Shown here in pieces: positions 26,971 through 39,392 of a stretch of DNA of 64,000 nt. The position numbers and the translations under genes were made by a program. The notes beneath the pieces are model-generated. The model did no database searches and had not been told where the DNA came from. It saw only the letters and a program-made list of their open reading frames with translations. This DNA comes from Rhea pennata. Lineage: Eukaryota > Chordata > Aves > Rheiformes > Rheidae. The stretch lies in assembly GCF_028389875.1 (NCBI RefSeq), contig NC_084668.1:28874993-28938992 (forward strand), in the 5' to 3' direction. Each line of letters begins with the position of its first letter. Within the stretch, counting starts at the first letter, position 1.

Positions 26971-29900
26971 CATGATTCCGTACACAATTTGATATCAATT
27001 TCACTGTACCAAATAACATGAATATTTTACATTTAGAAATAGTGTTCTACCTAAAACCTCTGATGTCAGTGAACCTGCTCCCTCGTGGAATATAAATTTA
27101 TTAATTCAGAGAAATAGTTGTTCTTAACTGTGGAATATTTTTTTTATAGAAATTGTTGTTTTACCTTTTGCCTGAAACATAATTAGTTAAGTGCTTGGGT
27201 GCCCAAGGACCTCTTTTTGACTTCACTGCATTCTGGAAACTGTGCTTAACGCTGTGGACAGGCTCCTGTAAAGTTGTATTCTCACTACTTCACATAGTGC
27301 GGATTTCCAGTGCACTTAGAATGCAATGCAGTACAAATATGCTGTGATAATCAACTATCTTAAACACATATTGACTTTGTAACCTATCCCCTTCACTGTT
27401 ACAGCCCCTCTGCTGGACCATTCTGCGTACATACAAATACTCTGTTCAAGCACTTCAGTACAGAGTCTGGTAACTAGTTTAACAAAGATAAATTTAATGT
27501 ATTTTAAGCTGCGTCATCTGTGTACCAAAGTGACTGGGTCACGCACACACAAGCCACTCTGCCTTTCTTCAGTAGGAATTACTGCTTCCCACAAAGGATG
27601 GACAGGGCCAAGAGGGTAATAGCTTTGGTGAAGAGTATTTGCAAATCTTATTGCCTTGGTTTGAGAGTCTACTGACTTATTAAACTAAGAGTGTTTCCAT
27701 AAAGGATTGTTAGTTTCTAAGCATTAGATCAATTATCAGTCTTACCTGCGTAGCTGCACGCTCTAAAGATAGACACTTCTGAATTAAGGTCACAACATTG
27801 AAAAAGCAGTTACTTTTAAAGTGAAAAGAAATAGAAAGCTACTTCCTCTAGTTCGGCTTTTTGTAGAAGCCAGAGAGTGAACAAAGGTTCGTTGACATGA
27901 TGGCAGAACATTAACAAAGTTTACTGAGGATAGGAGCTACTTCCAGTGAAGTATTGGGGAATGACTTTAATAGAACTTCCAAAAGGCTTTTTGAGATACT
28001 TGGACTTTGCATGTTCTCTTTGATTTCATGTATATTAAAACTCCTGCACATTTATTCAGCAGTAGTTAGTCTTATATTCTGCACACATCATCATTTAGCC
28101 TGGTTTTTAAAGTCTGTGGAAATAGTTTTATGCTTATTTCTATGTGAATTTCAGATGGAAGTTGTGTTTATTTTGTCTGAACTAGTTCCCTATTTATGCC
28201 AGTATTGTTTCCTGCTGCTGGTGCCACTTTCAGAAGTATGTAATGATGTGTTGAATAATTATATATACATATACTTAAACCATATTTTACAAAAATACAG
28301 TTTCTTCTGCTAAGCCTGAGCAGGACCTCACTTTTGTAAGGAAAATAAAAGCAGGAGTTAAGATTGAAGGTGTTATTTAATTTCTAATAAATAAAATACT
28401 AACTTCTATTTAACAAAGCAATTGTTAATTTCTTTGACAGTTGTTTGCTGTGAATGGATTTAACCCTTCAGATTTAGAAATCTAAATAGGCCAATAAATG
28501 CATTATGTTTTTTGTTGGTTTGTACATATTGTTTAGGAGGAAAATAATAACTTAGGTTGTCTTTAGTTAGAATAATACTATACCAATTTTGACCAGCCAG
28601 GAAGACTGAGTTATTCAAGCTTTTTCGTTTATTTATTTTAGAAAATGAGTTTGGCTGCTTATCAGGAAGTAACTTCACTAAGGAAACACAATTATTCAAT
28701 TATCAAACACTCCTCCTTCTAACTCTTCCAAAAAATGCATAGGAGTTCAATTAAAAGACCCCACACATTTATTTGGAGATTCTTGTCTTTAGTAATTCAT
28801 GTTATGTGCAGCGTGATACACCCCCAGGAGATGAGTATGTCACAGGGGGTCCGTTGTGATCAGATAAAGAGGAGAATTGGAATCTAATTAGGTTGGGGGA
28901 AAAAAAAGACTGGATTCATGGGAGGGCTACATTGTTTGAAATTGTCTGAATTATACTTTATTACTTTATTATTGGCTGGGGGAATCTATTATAAAAATCA
29001 TCCTGGCAAGTTCTTCTGCCTTCCAAGAGTAAAAAGGTGAGTGGTTTAGATACAAAAGCTTGATTTGCAAATCGAATACAAACCAATGGTTTAAAGGTTT
29101 TAGTGCACTTGCTAAAGGGCAGTGGAACAAAGGCCAAAGCACTTGTCTTATTCGTATGCTCAACAAACCCTTAGTTGTCTGATTTTGGATACAATGTTAT
29201 ATTCAGGATTTTTTGATAAAATCTTAAGCTTTGCTCACAATGAGAAACTCCAGAATGTTATTTAAGCTGTTTGTTAACGTAATTTGCTATTGTCTCAAGG
29301 GTATTATATGCGTTATATGTTTCATACATTTTATATATTAATATATATTATATGCATTATGTATTTTAACAGTTACCAGTTTAAGAGTACTATATAAACT
29401 GGAGGAGGGAAGTGTTTAAAGACACTAGGATGGTATATATCTTCTTTAATACCAGCAATTAGATACACTTAAATAGCCTGCTTACCTAAAAATTTATTTA
29501 CTGTATAATGATAAAATGTATGAGAAAAAAATATGAAGTATACATTAATTGTTTTTATGCTGAAATGGGACAGGATACTCCTTAGAAGAGGTTAACCAAT
29601 GCTGCAGCTCTGCCTTGTTTTAGTATCCAGTGAGTAAATGGAATAGTTCAGTAGAGAAGCACTGATACTGCAGTTTTGCTTCTGGTAGGCCAGCCTGCTG
29701 TGTGGCTGGTCACTTTGGTTAGGGAATCTGCTGTTGTAGCTGAGGGTTGTGACACTCACTACCGAGGCAAAATTTTTTAGTGCATTCACTACTGCCATTA
29801 CAGAATCATGAAGCTTAAATAATGTGTTTGAAAGGAGATGGCTCTAGAATCAGAAGAAAATATCTGGTAGGAGATAGCAGTGTGGATGTAGAGCAGTGTC

Positions 29901-30463
29901 GAGGGTAGAAAGGCCTGTAATATTTATAACAAAAACCTATACTGCAGTCAGGGACTTAAAAGTCAGAGATCTGCATCAGCAATTAGAGCGTATGTAGTAG
30001 TAAGAGCTTCAGTCTACGCAGTTCAAATTGATGCTACACGTTGACAAAAGGAACAGGAAAATGACAGGGAAAAAAAGACCCAAGCATGACTTTTTCCTGC
30101 TAGATACAATGACAAAGTACCAGAGAGAAGGCAATATGGGAAATTCTAGCATTTCAGAATTTTACATTTCATGTTCCCTATTTTTTAATGAGGAGATTTT
30201 TTTATGGTAGCCTCTTAAAAATCCTGACCTTCTCCCCCTGCAAAATCAGCTTTTATTCTTTGCTTCAGTATTTCTTCAATATTTGGAAACTGTCACTCAG
30301 TAAATAACTTTAAAAAGTTAAAAGCATTAATTTCTCAGGGGGTGTTTAGTTACTGTGTTTATTCTGGCCTGATAAAAGTGGAGTTTAATCAGAAATATTT
30401 CCTTCACTGACATTTCATTTAGAACCTGATTCTTTTCATGTACTGACAACCTGTCCTGTGCAG

Positions 30464-30654
30464 CGGCTACGGCAGCCCAGCAGCAGAATGAACAAACAGC
30501 GGTTCTGCACCCCGTGCTGTGTGACGGGACGGGCAGTCGTTTCCACTGACGAGCAGGTCTGCTGTATTTCCCTCAGACTTCTTCTACAACAAATCCCTTT
30601 CATTTGGATGAAGTATGGCAAATGAAAAGCATCATATGCCAGATACTTGCACAG
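30464..30654 (+). pseudogene. Candidate exon with one in-frame TGA
   Basis: Acceptor cctgtcctgtgcag and donor gtaaaagg bound 191 bp (phase 1 in, phase 0 out). The segment is unusually GC- and CpG-rich for this window. The frame reads ATAAQQQNEQTAVLHPVLCD, then GTGSRFH, TGA at 30,547, then RAGLLYFPQT and a protein-like NPFHLDEVWQMKSIICQILAQ minus its first residue in some frames. Its entry phase fits the exit phase of the HYR exon at 26,848. The sequence is not recognised. Both strands and another frame are also fairly open here, so the assignment is tentative. Confidence 0.3.
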
Positions 30655-31020
30655 GTAAAAGGTCTTGAAAATTTCATCAGGTTTGATTACTTATAACTTT
30701 TTGCTGATTGAAAGCTTATTGAACAATGTGTTACTATTTTAGAAATTCATGCTGAATAAGGTGAGTACGATCTAACTGAGAAAAAAAAATGGTTTTGTTT
30801 CTTCATCTCCAAGTCGGTTGCCTCTTAGGTCAAGATTCTGATGTCAGATACACTAAAGTAGTTAGCAGTTATTTCTGAACTTGAGTTTAGAAGAATTACA
30901 CTGGAATAAAGCCAAAGTTACTGGGAAACTGGCTTGAGAATATAGTCTGCTTTTTTTTGCTGTTGCAAACACTAGTTGCAGTTTCCGTGTGTTTTTGTGC
31001 ATTTGTAAAATATACATACA

Positions 31021-31034
31021 CCCCCCCCCCCCCC
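31021..31034. repeat. Homopolymer C14
   Basis: Uninterrupted C run (G run on the minus strand). Confidence 0.95.
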
Positions 31035-34000
31035 AAGTTTTATTGGTGCTGTTACTTTGAGGGTGAAATATAAGCTTTCTGTAATAATTTCTTCATTGTG
31101 TCTTCTGGAAACCTTAGATATTTGCATCTCTCTCTCTCTAAAAAATATAAGCCAGTTTGTTGTTGTTTTCACTGTCATGACTATTTGCTGAATGATGGAC
31201 AATATTAGATATAGAATCTTCTGGTAATGATACAACAAATAATCATTTTTATGACAAACTTACTGAGCAAAGATTCTTCAGGGACCTAATACAGAGAACG
31301 CTGATTTATAGATACAAAATATGCCATGGAGTCCTGAAAAGCATTATGTTTTTCTTACCATCAGCTACTGCTGGAGACTGGTCTTGGAAATTTTCCAGAA
31401 TGGATATTCCAGAAAAATTATTTATAGTGAAAATGTTTTGTTCCAGCATGAATAAAGAAAAAGAATAAAAATGTACAAACCTTTATTTTTTTTCAATCTG
31501 GAGGAATAGTGTCCACAAGGGGAGTTCTGAAATAGCTAGTCTGGAATATCTGTTTTGGTAAGCTGCCAGTGTATATAGCACTTGCTGATGAGTACTGTAC
31601 TGGCTTTTTTTTTATTAGACATCTATTTTAAAAGGACTTTAGATGTTGAAAAAGAACATCTTGATTCTTAAAACAAAACCAAGAAATACTCAAAGTAGAC
31701 AAGAAAACTAAATATTTAAACAAAAGGGGACCCGAATATGTTTGGCCCTGTTCAAATTCACACAAGAGATGGAAATCTCAAGGAAATCTTCTCTTGCAGA
31801 TGTATGGCTCACAGGAAGAAGTACAAGGATACGCACCAGACAGTGTCTACTAAAAAGGATCCCAGACTGTCAAGAAGGCCAGATAGTCACAGTCAGTCAC
31901 TGAACAGACAGGTAAAAATGAGTCTTGTCTAGCCTTGAGAGCTCAGGTTCTGCCTGCGGCACTGGAGCTCCAGCTGGACCAGGAGAGCTCTTATGTACTC
32001 CTGTTGTAGGAGTACAATTACAAGTACCCTTAAATAGATTCGGGACTGGTGACTTCCGAGTCAGTTAATCTAATCTGCAGATGAATTGACTTTGAATCTC
32101 AAAGCAAAGCTGAATAATTTTAATGACACATAGTTGCAGGGGATATAATATTGTAATCCCCTATCAGGTGGCCATGGTAAGTGCTTACAGATGATGAAGA
32201 AATTTGCTTTGAACTTGTCAGTTTCTTTTTACAACTGGAGAGTCGCAAGATAGTTTCTGCTGAATAGTGCTTTCTGCTGTTGCTGAAAATGGCAACATAC
32301 TGCTCATACGGTACATTTGTTACTGTGGGGATCTCATGTCCTCAATTTGGGAACAGGTATTTATTTTGAGAGGCATTATTACACACCAGCAAAAGTTTGG
32401 CCTTATTTTGCATTCAAGAGAAAGAAGTGGACTGTGTCTTTCTAACAATACAGTTCAAGGCATATACTATAGATAAATGAAATAAATAAAGTATGAAGAT
32501 AACGATATAGTAATATCTGCCAGGATCAGCCTGTACTTTAAACATCACTTCCTATGCACTGAAGCATAATCGTGTGTTAACCAGCAGCACGTTATCTGAA
32601 CTATTCAAAGTCAGACATCATAATGGGCCCAGAAAAGGAGTTTCACTGCAGTAGCGTGAAGGCGATTACAATGAGGCAGCAGTAGAAGAAAGAACTCAGG
32701 TTAGCCACAGTAGAACACACTGCTGCCAGAGACCCTCTGTTCTTTCCAGTTGTACTCTGCAGCCAGGTGTACATGGTAATGTGAAAACCTCAGACCCTTC
32801 AGTTCATTGTGGGCCTGGAAATGTAATAGAATAGGAAGAGGTAATAATTTGGGTGTTACAGTTTTCTGAAAGCAATGATCATTTCATTCTTCATATTTTA
32901 TGTACTTTAGAACATAGTTTCTACTGCAGTAACTCACACTGTCCAGTCAGTTTCAGTTATTTGCAACATGAAGTAAAGCATGATTCTTTAAGTAAGTGTG
33001 TCTCTAAGTATATTAGCTATCATCACAGGTATGCACAGATAACTGTTGTAGCCTTGATTACAGAACACACCACTATTATCAGTAAAGTTCTTTAACTTAC
33101 CAAATTCTGTGCTTATTCTGCATATAAGTAATGGCAGTAAGATTTCAGAGGTTGCTTCAAATAAATACTGTCTGGCAGAGATGTATAATACTTGGAGTTA
33201 GATAGTGCAGAAACTATAGGGCAGTTAGGAACACAGGCTGCAAGGTGAGCCAGTCAGATGGAGTGCATTGCTTGAATCTCATAGCAGTTATTAGGAAGTT
33301 GATGCATGAAACTTGTGAAAAGATTTTCAGTGAATGGACTGTATAAATGTTGTTGATTTGTGAGTGATGATAATGCTAATTCAAGGGTTAGGTAGAAGCA
33401 AGCAGGAAAAACCTAATTTTTTAAATTTATTTAAGAGGCAGATAGATACGCATGTATTTATTTAATCAAAAAACATGCTATTTCCCTACAGTTTATTTAC
33501 AGTTCAGAGGGAAATACTGCTAGCCTAGTCTTTTTTATGACAGTCATTTACTGATTTTTTTTTCAGCTGCAGCCAAAGGAGAAATTATTAATAAAAATGG
33601 AAAGTGTTTTTGAGCTTTAAAGAGGTCATGCTCACTTCTGACAGGCTCATCTTGACATCTGATTTAAACTGATTTACTTATGCCCACAGAAACTTTCTAA
33701 TCTGGAAGCAGAGGATGATTTTTAAACTCCACAGTAAGTATCTTCAGCAGTAAATGCTGCTTTGACAGAAATAAGAATGATTTCTTTGTTTTGGCACCCC
33801 ATTGTAGGGAACTATAGGTTAGCTACTGTAGATATAACCAGATAAAGTCATGTTATGAATGCAAGGAGGGGCAGGGGGAGTTAAAGGAAAGGAGAGGATG
33901 TAAAGTTGCTACTCTACCATTTATCATGAGTGTATGTATCACACCCACTAACAGAAGAAGCTAAGGCCTCCCCTTAAACCTTTGCACCCATCAGTTGTCT

Positions 34001-34288
34001 ATGTCTGGAAAGGAAGTGGAAAACATCTGCAAATGGAGGATGTGATTTTTCTGTGTTCTAAAGTAAGTTTCTTTGATAGTGATTAAAGAGGCTCTTTTGG
34101 GAGCTTTAAAAAAAAATTTTTTTTTGATGACTTCATTGGCCTTGCACGTTAATACTATCTTTATGTCCTTGCAGTGTTCCTACTGGTGTTTATATTGTCT
34201 ATGTATGTTTAATAATTTTATGCTTTATTTATTTTATGCTTCTGCTGGATTAGAAGTATGATGAATTTATGTGGCTTTCAAATTGCAG

Positions 34289-34521
34289 CTACCTCTACAT
34301 GTAGAAACTGATGGGGATTCATTCTTTCTCCCTTCAGTTTTTTCAACAGTATTAAAAAGGTATAAAGCAGAGGTGACTGAGAAGACCAGAGATTCCATGC
34401 ACAGTGAAGAGTGCACAGCCAGAAAACCATCTCAGTGCCGCCTTCTTTGTAGGCCATTACTGAAAGAGCAGCAGCAGCAGTTATACCCCAGCACCAGAAC
34501 AACTTCTGCGAGGAAACTGGT
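34289..34521 (+). CDS. Candidate exon, unknown product
   Basis: Acceptor caaattgcag and a consensus donor gtaagt bound 233 bp, phase 0 in and phase 2 out, open throughout (77 codons): LPLHVETDGDSFFLPSVFST, LKRYKAEVTEKTRDSMHSEE, CTARKPSQCRLLCRPLLK, then QQQQLYPSTRTTSARKL. It is basic with four cysteines, and no domain is recognised. Its phase fits the candidate exons before and after it. It could be part of a real gene, a decayed one, or a non-coding transcript. Confidence 0.35.
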
Positions 34522-35282
34522 GTAAGTTAAAGAATCTCTGAGGGTTAGCTTACTTCATTCTTGTACTAAGCATACCTCAACTGAAACAGAAAGACAGTGA
34601 GTACTAGCCTGCTGTGCTCCTTCTGTGGTCCCTGCCCAGCTGGCAGGATTTGGGAAATGATGTAAGATTGGAGCAATAGTAACTCCACCAGTTCCCAAAG
34701 CCTTTGGAAGACAGCTGGTAGAAGGCAAAACATCTTGCAGGGATGTGGGTACTCACTGAGTGCCAGTCTCGGGTGATTGCTAAAAAGTACAGAGTTTGAG
34801 GGGAGGATTTGGAAAACTAAAAAATCATGTCATGCCAGTGAAGTAGTGAGAACTGAAAAAAGTGATAGGGAAAGAGAATAAACTGAAATATTCAAAATAT
34901 TTTGATAAAAAAAATATTTTTTCAGTTTAAGTCAATGTCTTTTTTTCCCCCAAAAAAATATTAGCTGCATTTAAAAGTAAAACCAGTTCACTTCAGTCAA
35001 AAAGTATGTGGATATAAAGGACAAAAGTGCTGTGATTTTAAACCCTTCTGTAGCATGTCTATGAGAATAGATGCAACAGAATTAAATCTACCTTTTTTTT
35101 TCCTGTACTTTAAATTCAAAATATCCAGCAATGTTTTTATCATCGTGCTTATCAGAATGTTTAAGATAACAAAACTCTTTTCCAAGTATTTCTGTTCAAT
35201 AATACATTTTGTAATATACTTGTTACATCAAAAATTGTCATCCACTGCTAACTCAGTATTTTGTTTTCTTATACACTTACAG

Positions 35283-35497
35283 ACAAAGCTTTTGCAGTAC
35301 GTATTCAGGCTGCCTCAATATGGAATCTGTGCCTATCATCCTTTGGAAGGAATATACCTCATGACCATTGACTGTATTGTCCTGTGTCAAAGAAGTCCCC
35401 AGTTTAACAAGGATCCATATCCAGTGCATAAAGGACCTTCAAAAGCACTTTGCTCATATAAGCATGCACTTGTCAACCGTAAATCCTAAATTTCAAG
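35283..35497 (+). pseudogene. Candidate exon with strong splice sites and one TGA
   Basis: Acceptor ttatacacttacag and donor CAAG/gtaagg bound 215 bp. In the phase set by the upstream candidate exon it reads QSFCSTYSGCLNMESVPIIL-WKEYTS, TGA at 35,362, then PLTVLSCVKEVPSLTRIH and IQCIKDLQKHFAHISMHL-STVNPKFQ. A second frame is fully open up to 10 bases before the donor (LPQYGICAYHPLEGIYLM and onward) but does not fit the upstream phase. The product is unrecognised. The exon call is better supported than the reading frame. Confidence 0.35.
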
Positions 35498-35840
35498 GTA
35501 AGGAAATAAGTAAATATGTACTTATATTGAAGCCTGTTTTCTGCTATTGTAATTTGTGCAGTTTTTATTTCCTTGTACATGTATTCACTGTGGAACTTTA
35601 GGATTTATTCCTAAACCCTGCCCTGAACTCTGGCCTTAGGCCCAGGAGGAACTTCATACCCCTTCCCTCCATAAGAGTATTTTCCGTAAGGAGTGAGAGG
35701 GAAAGGCTGTTAACCTTACAATAAGAAATGGGAGGCTTACACTGTTGGTGAACTAACTCTAGTTCAGAAGAGGTGAAGAATTCAGTCTAGATCTCCCACA
35801 TCCCGGGTGACTGCACTTACTTACCATTAAAATTTTATTT

Positions 35841-35901
35841 AACTCTAGTTAAATAACTAATTGGTTGTTATTAGTTATTTAACTCTTGTTAAATAACTAA
35901 T
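35841..35901. repeat. Combined direct and inverted repeat
   Basis: Arms AGTTAAATAACTAAT (35,847-35,861) and ATTAGTTATTTAACT (35,870-35,884) form a 15-bp stem with an 8-nt loop. A direct copy of the left segment (35,841-35,861) recurs at 35,881-35,901 with one mismatch in 21. Confidence 0.9.
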
Positions 35902-35960
35902 AACTAAATAAGTGCCAGGTACCACAGAATACATTTGTGCCTTTCTTTCTTTTTGTGCAC

Positions 35961-35977
35961 TTTTTTTTTTTTTTTTT
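35961..35977. repeat. Homopolymer T17
   Basis: Uninterrupted T run following a short pyrimidine stretch. Confidence 0.9.
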
Positions 35978-36414
35978 GGCACTGATTGTGCAACCTCAAT
36001 TTCCAGCAATTGACAATAATTTTTAATCAGTTTTTCAGTAATCATAATTAAAAGACTTTGATTTTTCAGGGTTTAAATTCTTAATTCACTTAAAATGATA
36101 TATTAAGCTTTATGGTTTGAGATTAGCACTAATCAAAATGTATCTTCCTTTTGTACAAATTTCCCATTTAGAAGGTGGTGAATGTTATTAAAGGAAAAAA
36201 AAATCTTTGAAATAAACATTAGGAACTGAAGCTGTAAATACATTTCTGATTTAGTATTTTGATAAAACTGAATTTAACTTAAAAAGTAATCATACATGTC
36301 CTTTGTATCAAGTGAAGAATGAAATCAATGTCAGTGAATTGAAATTATTCATTTAGTTAAGAAGTTATTTTTAAAATCATTTAAAATATAGATAATCATT
36401 CTAATTATAACCAG

Positions 36415-36490
36415 GAGGCTGTTGGCTTTGAACTTCCAGCCAGGCACTTGCTACAGCTTACAGCCAGGCTACTGGAAAGAGGATGTATAA
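36415..36490 (+). CDS. Candidate exon, helical segment, unknown product
   Basis: Acceptor ..ctaattataaccag, with a branch-point-like ttctaat but a weak pyrimidine tract, and a perfect donor gtaagtatg bound 76 bp. Frame 0 reads EAVGFELPARHLLQLTARLL-ERGCI, amphipathic and helix-like, leaving one base that joins the next candidate exon in frame. Exit from the 35,283-35,497 exon does not match its entry phase, so an exon is missing between them or it belongs elsewhere. The family is not identified. Confidence 0.3.
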
Positions 36491-38287
36491 GTAAGTATGA
36501 TGTGACAAGGAAAATAACTGTTTTGCTTTGTACATTGATGGTTATTTACAGGGACAGAATTTGTATAACTAGACCTTACTCAGGCTTTTCTGTGAGATTT
36601 GAAAAGGATTTTTTTTAAGGTGTTTGTGTCAAGATCCATGTTTGTTTAAGTGTTAAATACGTTGTATGTATCACTGCCATTGCAATTTAAATAATAATTA
36701 GCCTGCCATTCCTGAAGTGCGTAACTTTCTATACTTGCTACTTCTGTCCTGGTACAACAGCTAATGTTTCAGTTCTTCATAAGCTTCACAGTAGCATTAA
36801 GCAGCCAGATGCCTATACCTTGTGGAACGTACATATAGTCACGATCACCTACTTTTTCCCAGTTCTGGACTGGGATCTAGTCTCAGTATAGGAGTGAACA
36901 CAAATTGTTGCTCCAGACAAAACAGGATACAATGGACAGTTCTGCATTTAGTTCTAGCCTGTTTTTTTCACAAATATTAACAGTGACTCTCAGTTAAGAG
37001 AAGTCATACTGTAGTCCCAAAAGAGCTCCAGGTGCTTACTGCACTAGGACTTTGATTTTACTTACGTTAATTCAGCTTATTTTTTGAGGCTGAGTCCTCA
37101 ATGTGCAGGCTTAAAGTTAAGAATGTGAATGATTCACTGTTTCTTCAGTCCAGTTGTTCAAATTAATTCTGTTTTCTTTACATATATTTTTCAAATCTGT
37201 TATCTACAAAAAGCCAAACTTTAGATCACAGCTTTTTACTTTGATGGTAACTGCCGTGAGGGGACCATGCAAAATATCCTTGTAGAGTACTAGTATTTTC
37301 AGAGGAAGTCATCTGCATATCTTGCAGATATGCATTCAGTGGAATGGCTATCATAATGTAATGATATTCTGTCATAAAGTAATGATACTCTGTGGAAGTA
37401 AGTAAGTGATAGGAAATTGGTTAGGCTTTTATTTGTTTTCCAATGTATTTTTTGGCAAGGCTACAGTACATAATTTTGGAATGTCAAAGGCTTTTTGTGT
37501 TATAAGGGTATTTCTTCTTTTCAAATAAATACACTGTAAAATGTTAAAAAAAAAAAAAATACAATTTACTCATATCTGCAGAGGCTAGGATGCCATATGT
37601 TATTTTTCCTTAGGGAGCAAAATACTGTTTACATGATTTAGGCATGTACATTCCAGTTGTAAATGCTAGTGTGAACACCATTTGTGTTACTTTTTAACTG
37701 CTGGGCATAAGGAACAGGGGACAAAATGTAGAGGTTGGTTACATTTGGATTTGGGAGTTGGCTTTTCTTTTATTCTTACATAGTTATACAAATTTATAAA
37801 ATTGTAGTAGTTTGAACTCTGTATCTGCAATATCACTGAGAAGCAGTAAGTGGTATGAATAGCTTTTTTTGCATTGATTTGGAACAATAAGCCATACTCT
37901 TAGCTAGAATAAATGGACCTGAACTGGTATTTATAAATTTTGTAACAATTTCCACTGACTGACATTCTCTCCCTGGGAAATGGTGTACTACAAAATAACC
38001 TGGCATTTTCTGCTGAAGTCAGGAATGGGAGTTGGGAGATGCTGCATTCCTTGACCAGACATAAAGCACACTGTAAATTGTGGGTACGGTACACACAGTA
38101 GCAGTAAGAAACAGCCAGCATTAAGAATGTGTTCAGGTATTCCTTGGCTTAATTAGGCTGAAATTTCTAAAGCTTTAGGTCAGGATTGCTTTTATTCTTT
38201 TACTGAAGTTAGGTTTCAACATGATACTCTTTTAAACTCTCAGGACCGTGATTCTTTCTTTCTTTCTCTACCTTCTCCCACCTTCAG

Positions 38288-38346
38288 CCACTAGCAAGTG
38301 TTCTTTTCTGACATCCAACCTCAAAGAGATTCTGGTCTCACTTGAA
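38288..38346 (+). CDS. Candidate exon following 36,415-36,490 in phase
   Basis: Strong acceptor ctaccttctcccaccttcag and strong donor gtaagtgg bound 59 bp (phase 1 in, phase 0 out). It reads T-TSKCSFLTSNLKEILVSLE. Joined to the preceding candidate it gives about 45 uninterrupted residues. A third segment after the acceptor ttcacttacttacttactag at 38,562 stays open as YKRSFRQLLASVQVADLE to a stop at 38,637, upstream of the AATAAA at 39,039. A non-coding transcript is an equal possibility. Confidence 0.3.
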
Positions 38347-39038
38347 GTAAGTGGATGTGTGTTTTTATATTTTTTTTCTTAAGAAAGGTTAACAAAATAT
38401 TTTGTTTTCAATCTTGTCAAGAACTAAGAGCTAGACAAACCAACTGAGTCACATGCAACCTTCCCTACTTAAGTTTCCACATTATTTGCTACTTTGCGCT
38501 ATTACAAAATGAAGTGGCACTTAAAAGCAAAGACCAAATTTTTCACTTACTTACTTACTAGTACAAGAGAAGTTTCAGGCAGTTGTTGGCTTCTGTACAA
38601 GTAGCTGACCTGGAGACTCCTCAGTTGGGGGTTGGTTGAGTGTCATATCTGGCTTAGAGGAACTCTATCTATATTGATGGAAGGAAGAAGATGCATTTAC
38701 TTCGGTCCTTACTCTGCTGTCAGCTCATGATGGAACAGAAAATTTGCCTCCTTAAAATAACTATGTATTAATAAATTTTTAATAAAAGGCAGATTTAGGA
38801 GTGAAAGAAACAGAAGTATGATGCTTTTGAGTAAATAATCATAAATGTAGCCATCTTGTACTGAATCATCTGTGTAAACCACTTCCAGGATTAAAAATGG
38901 TGGACAAAACTGTTAATTATTCTACGTAATGACTATCTCTCTAGCTTTAATATTAAATTAACATACAGTTAAGAAATAGCTGTGAAAGCCATAGTTTGGA
39001 TCAGCTTTTTATTTCCATACTTCTACACAAAAGAGCTG

Positions 39039-39058
39039 AATAAATGTAATATTTTATT
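39039..39058. promoter_or_regulatory. Overlapping poly(A) signals on both strands
   Basis: AATAAA lies on the + strand at 39,039-39,044 and its reverse complement TTTATT at 39,053-39,058, so both strands carry a canonical hexamer within 20 bp. The minus-strand copy would end CALCRL. The plus-strand copy could end a converging transcript. Activity is not shown by the sequence. Confidence 0.4.
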
Positions 39059-39351
39059 GATCACAAACATAATACTTTTTAGCAATTAAAATGTACGATG
39101 ACTCACATGAACAAAGTGAAAACACAGCAAAACCAAAAAATTATTTCACATTTTTTTTTCATTTCATTCTTAGTCTAAGCAATAAATACAATGCTAGAGC
39201 ATCTATTAATCTTATTTACATAGTACGTTACTTGAAAGTTGCCTTTTTTCCAGCCTGAATGTTTCATGACATGAAAAGGAGTACATGTTGCAGTACTTCT
39301 ACTGCCAAATAGACCACCAATATTAAAAAATAGATAGCAAAAAAAGTTAAC

Positions 39352-39354
<3 letters not shown>

Positions 39355-39388
<34 letters not shown>
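39355..39388. repeat. Homopolymer A34 in the CALCRL 3' UTR region
   Basis: Uninterrupted A run on the + strand; it would be U34 in the CALCRL transcript if the 3' UTR extends this far. Confidence 0.95.

Positions 39389-39392
<4 letters not shown>

Noticed and set aside
35055..35489. 144-codon plus-strand open frame as one gene
   Set aside because: The first half is AT-rich, intron-like sequence running into an acceptor at 35,282; only the part after it looks exonic, and that frame does not fit the upstream phase.
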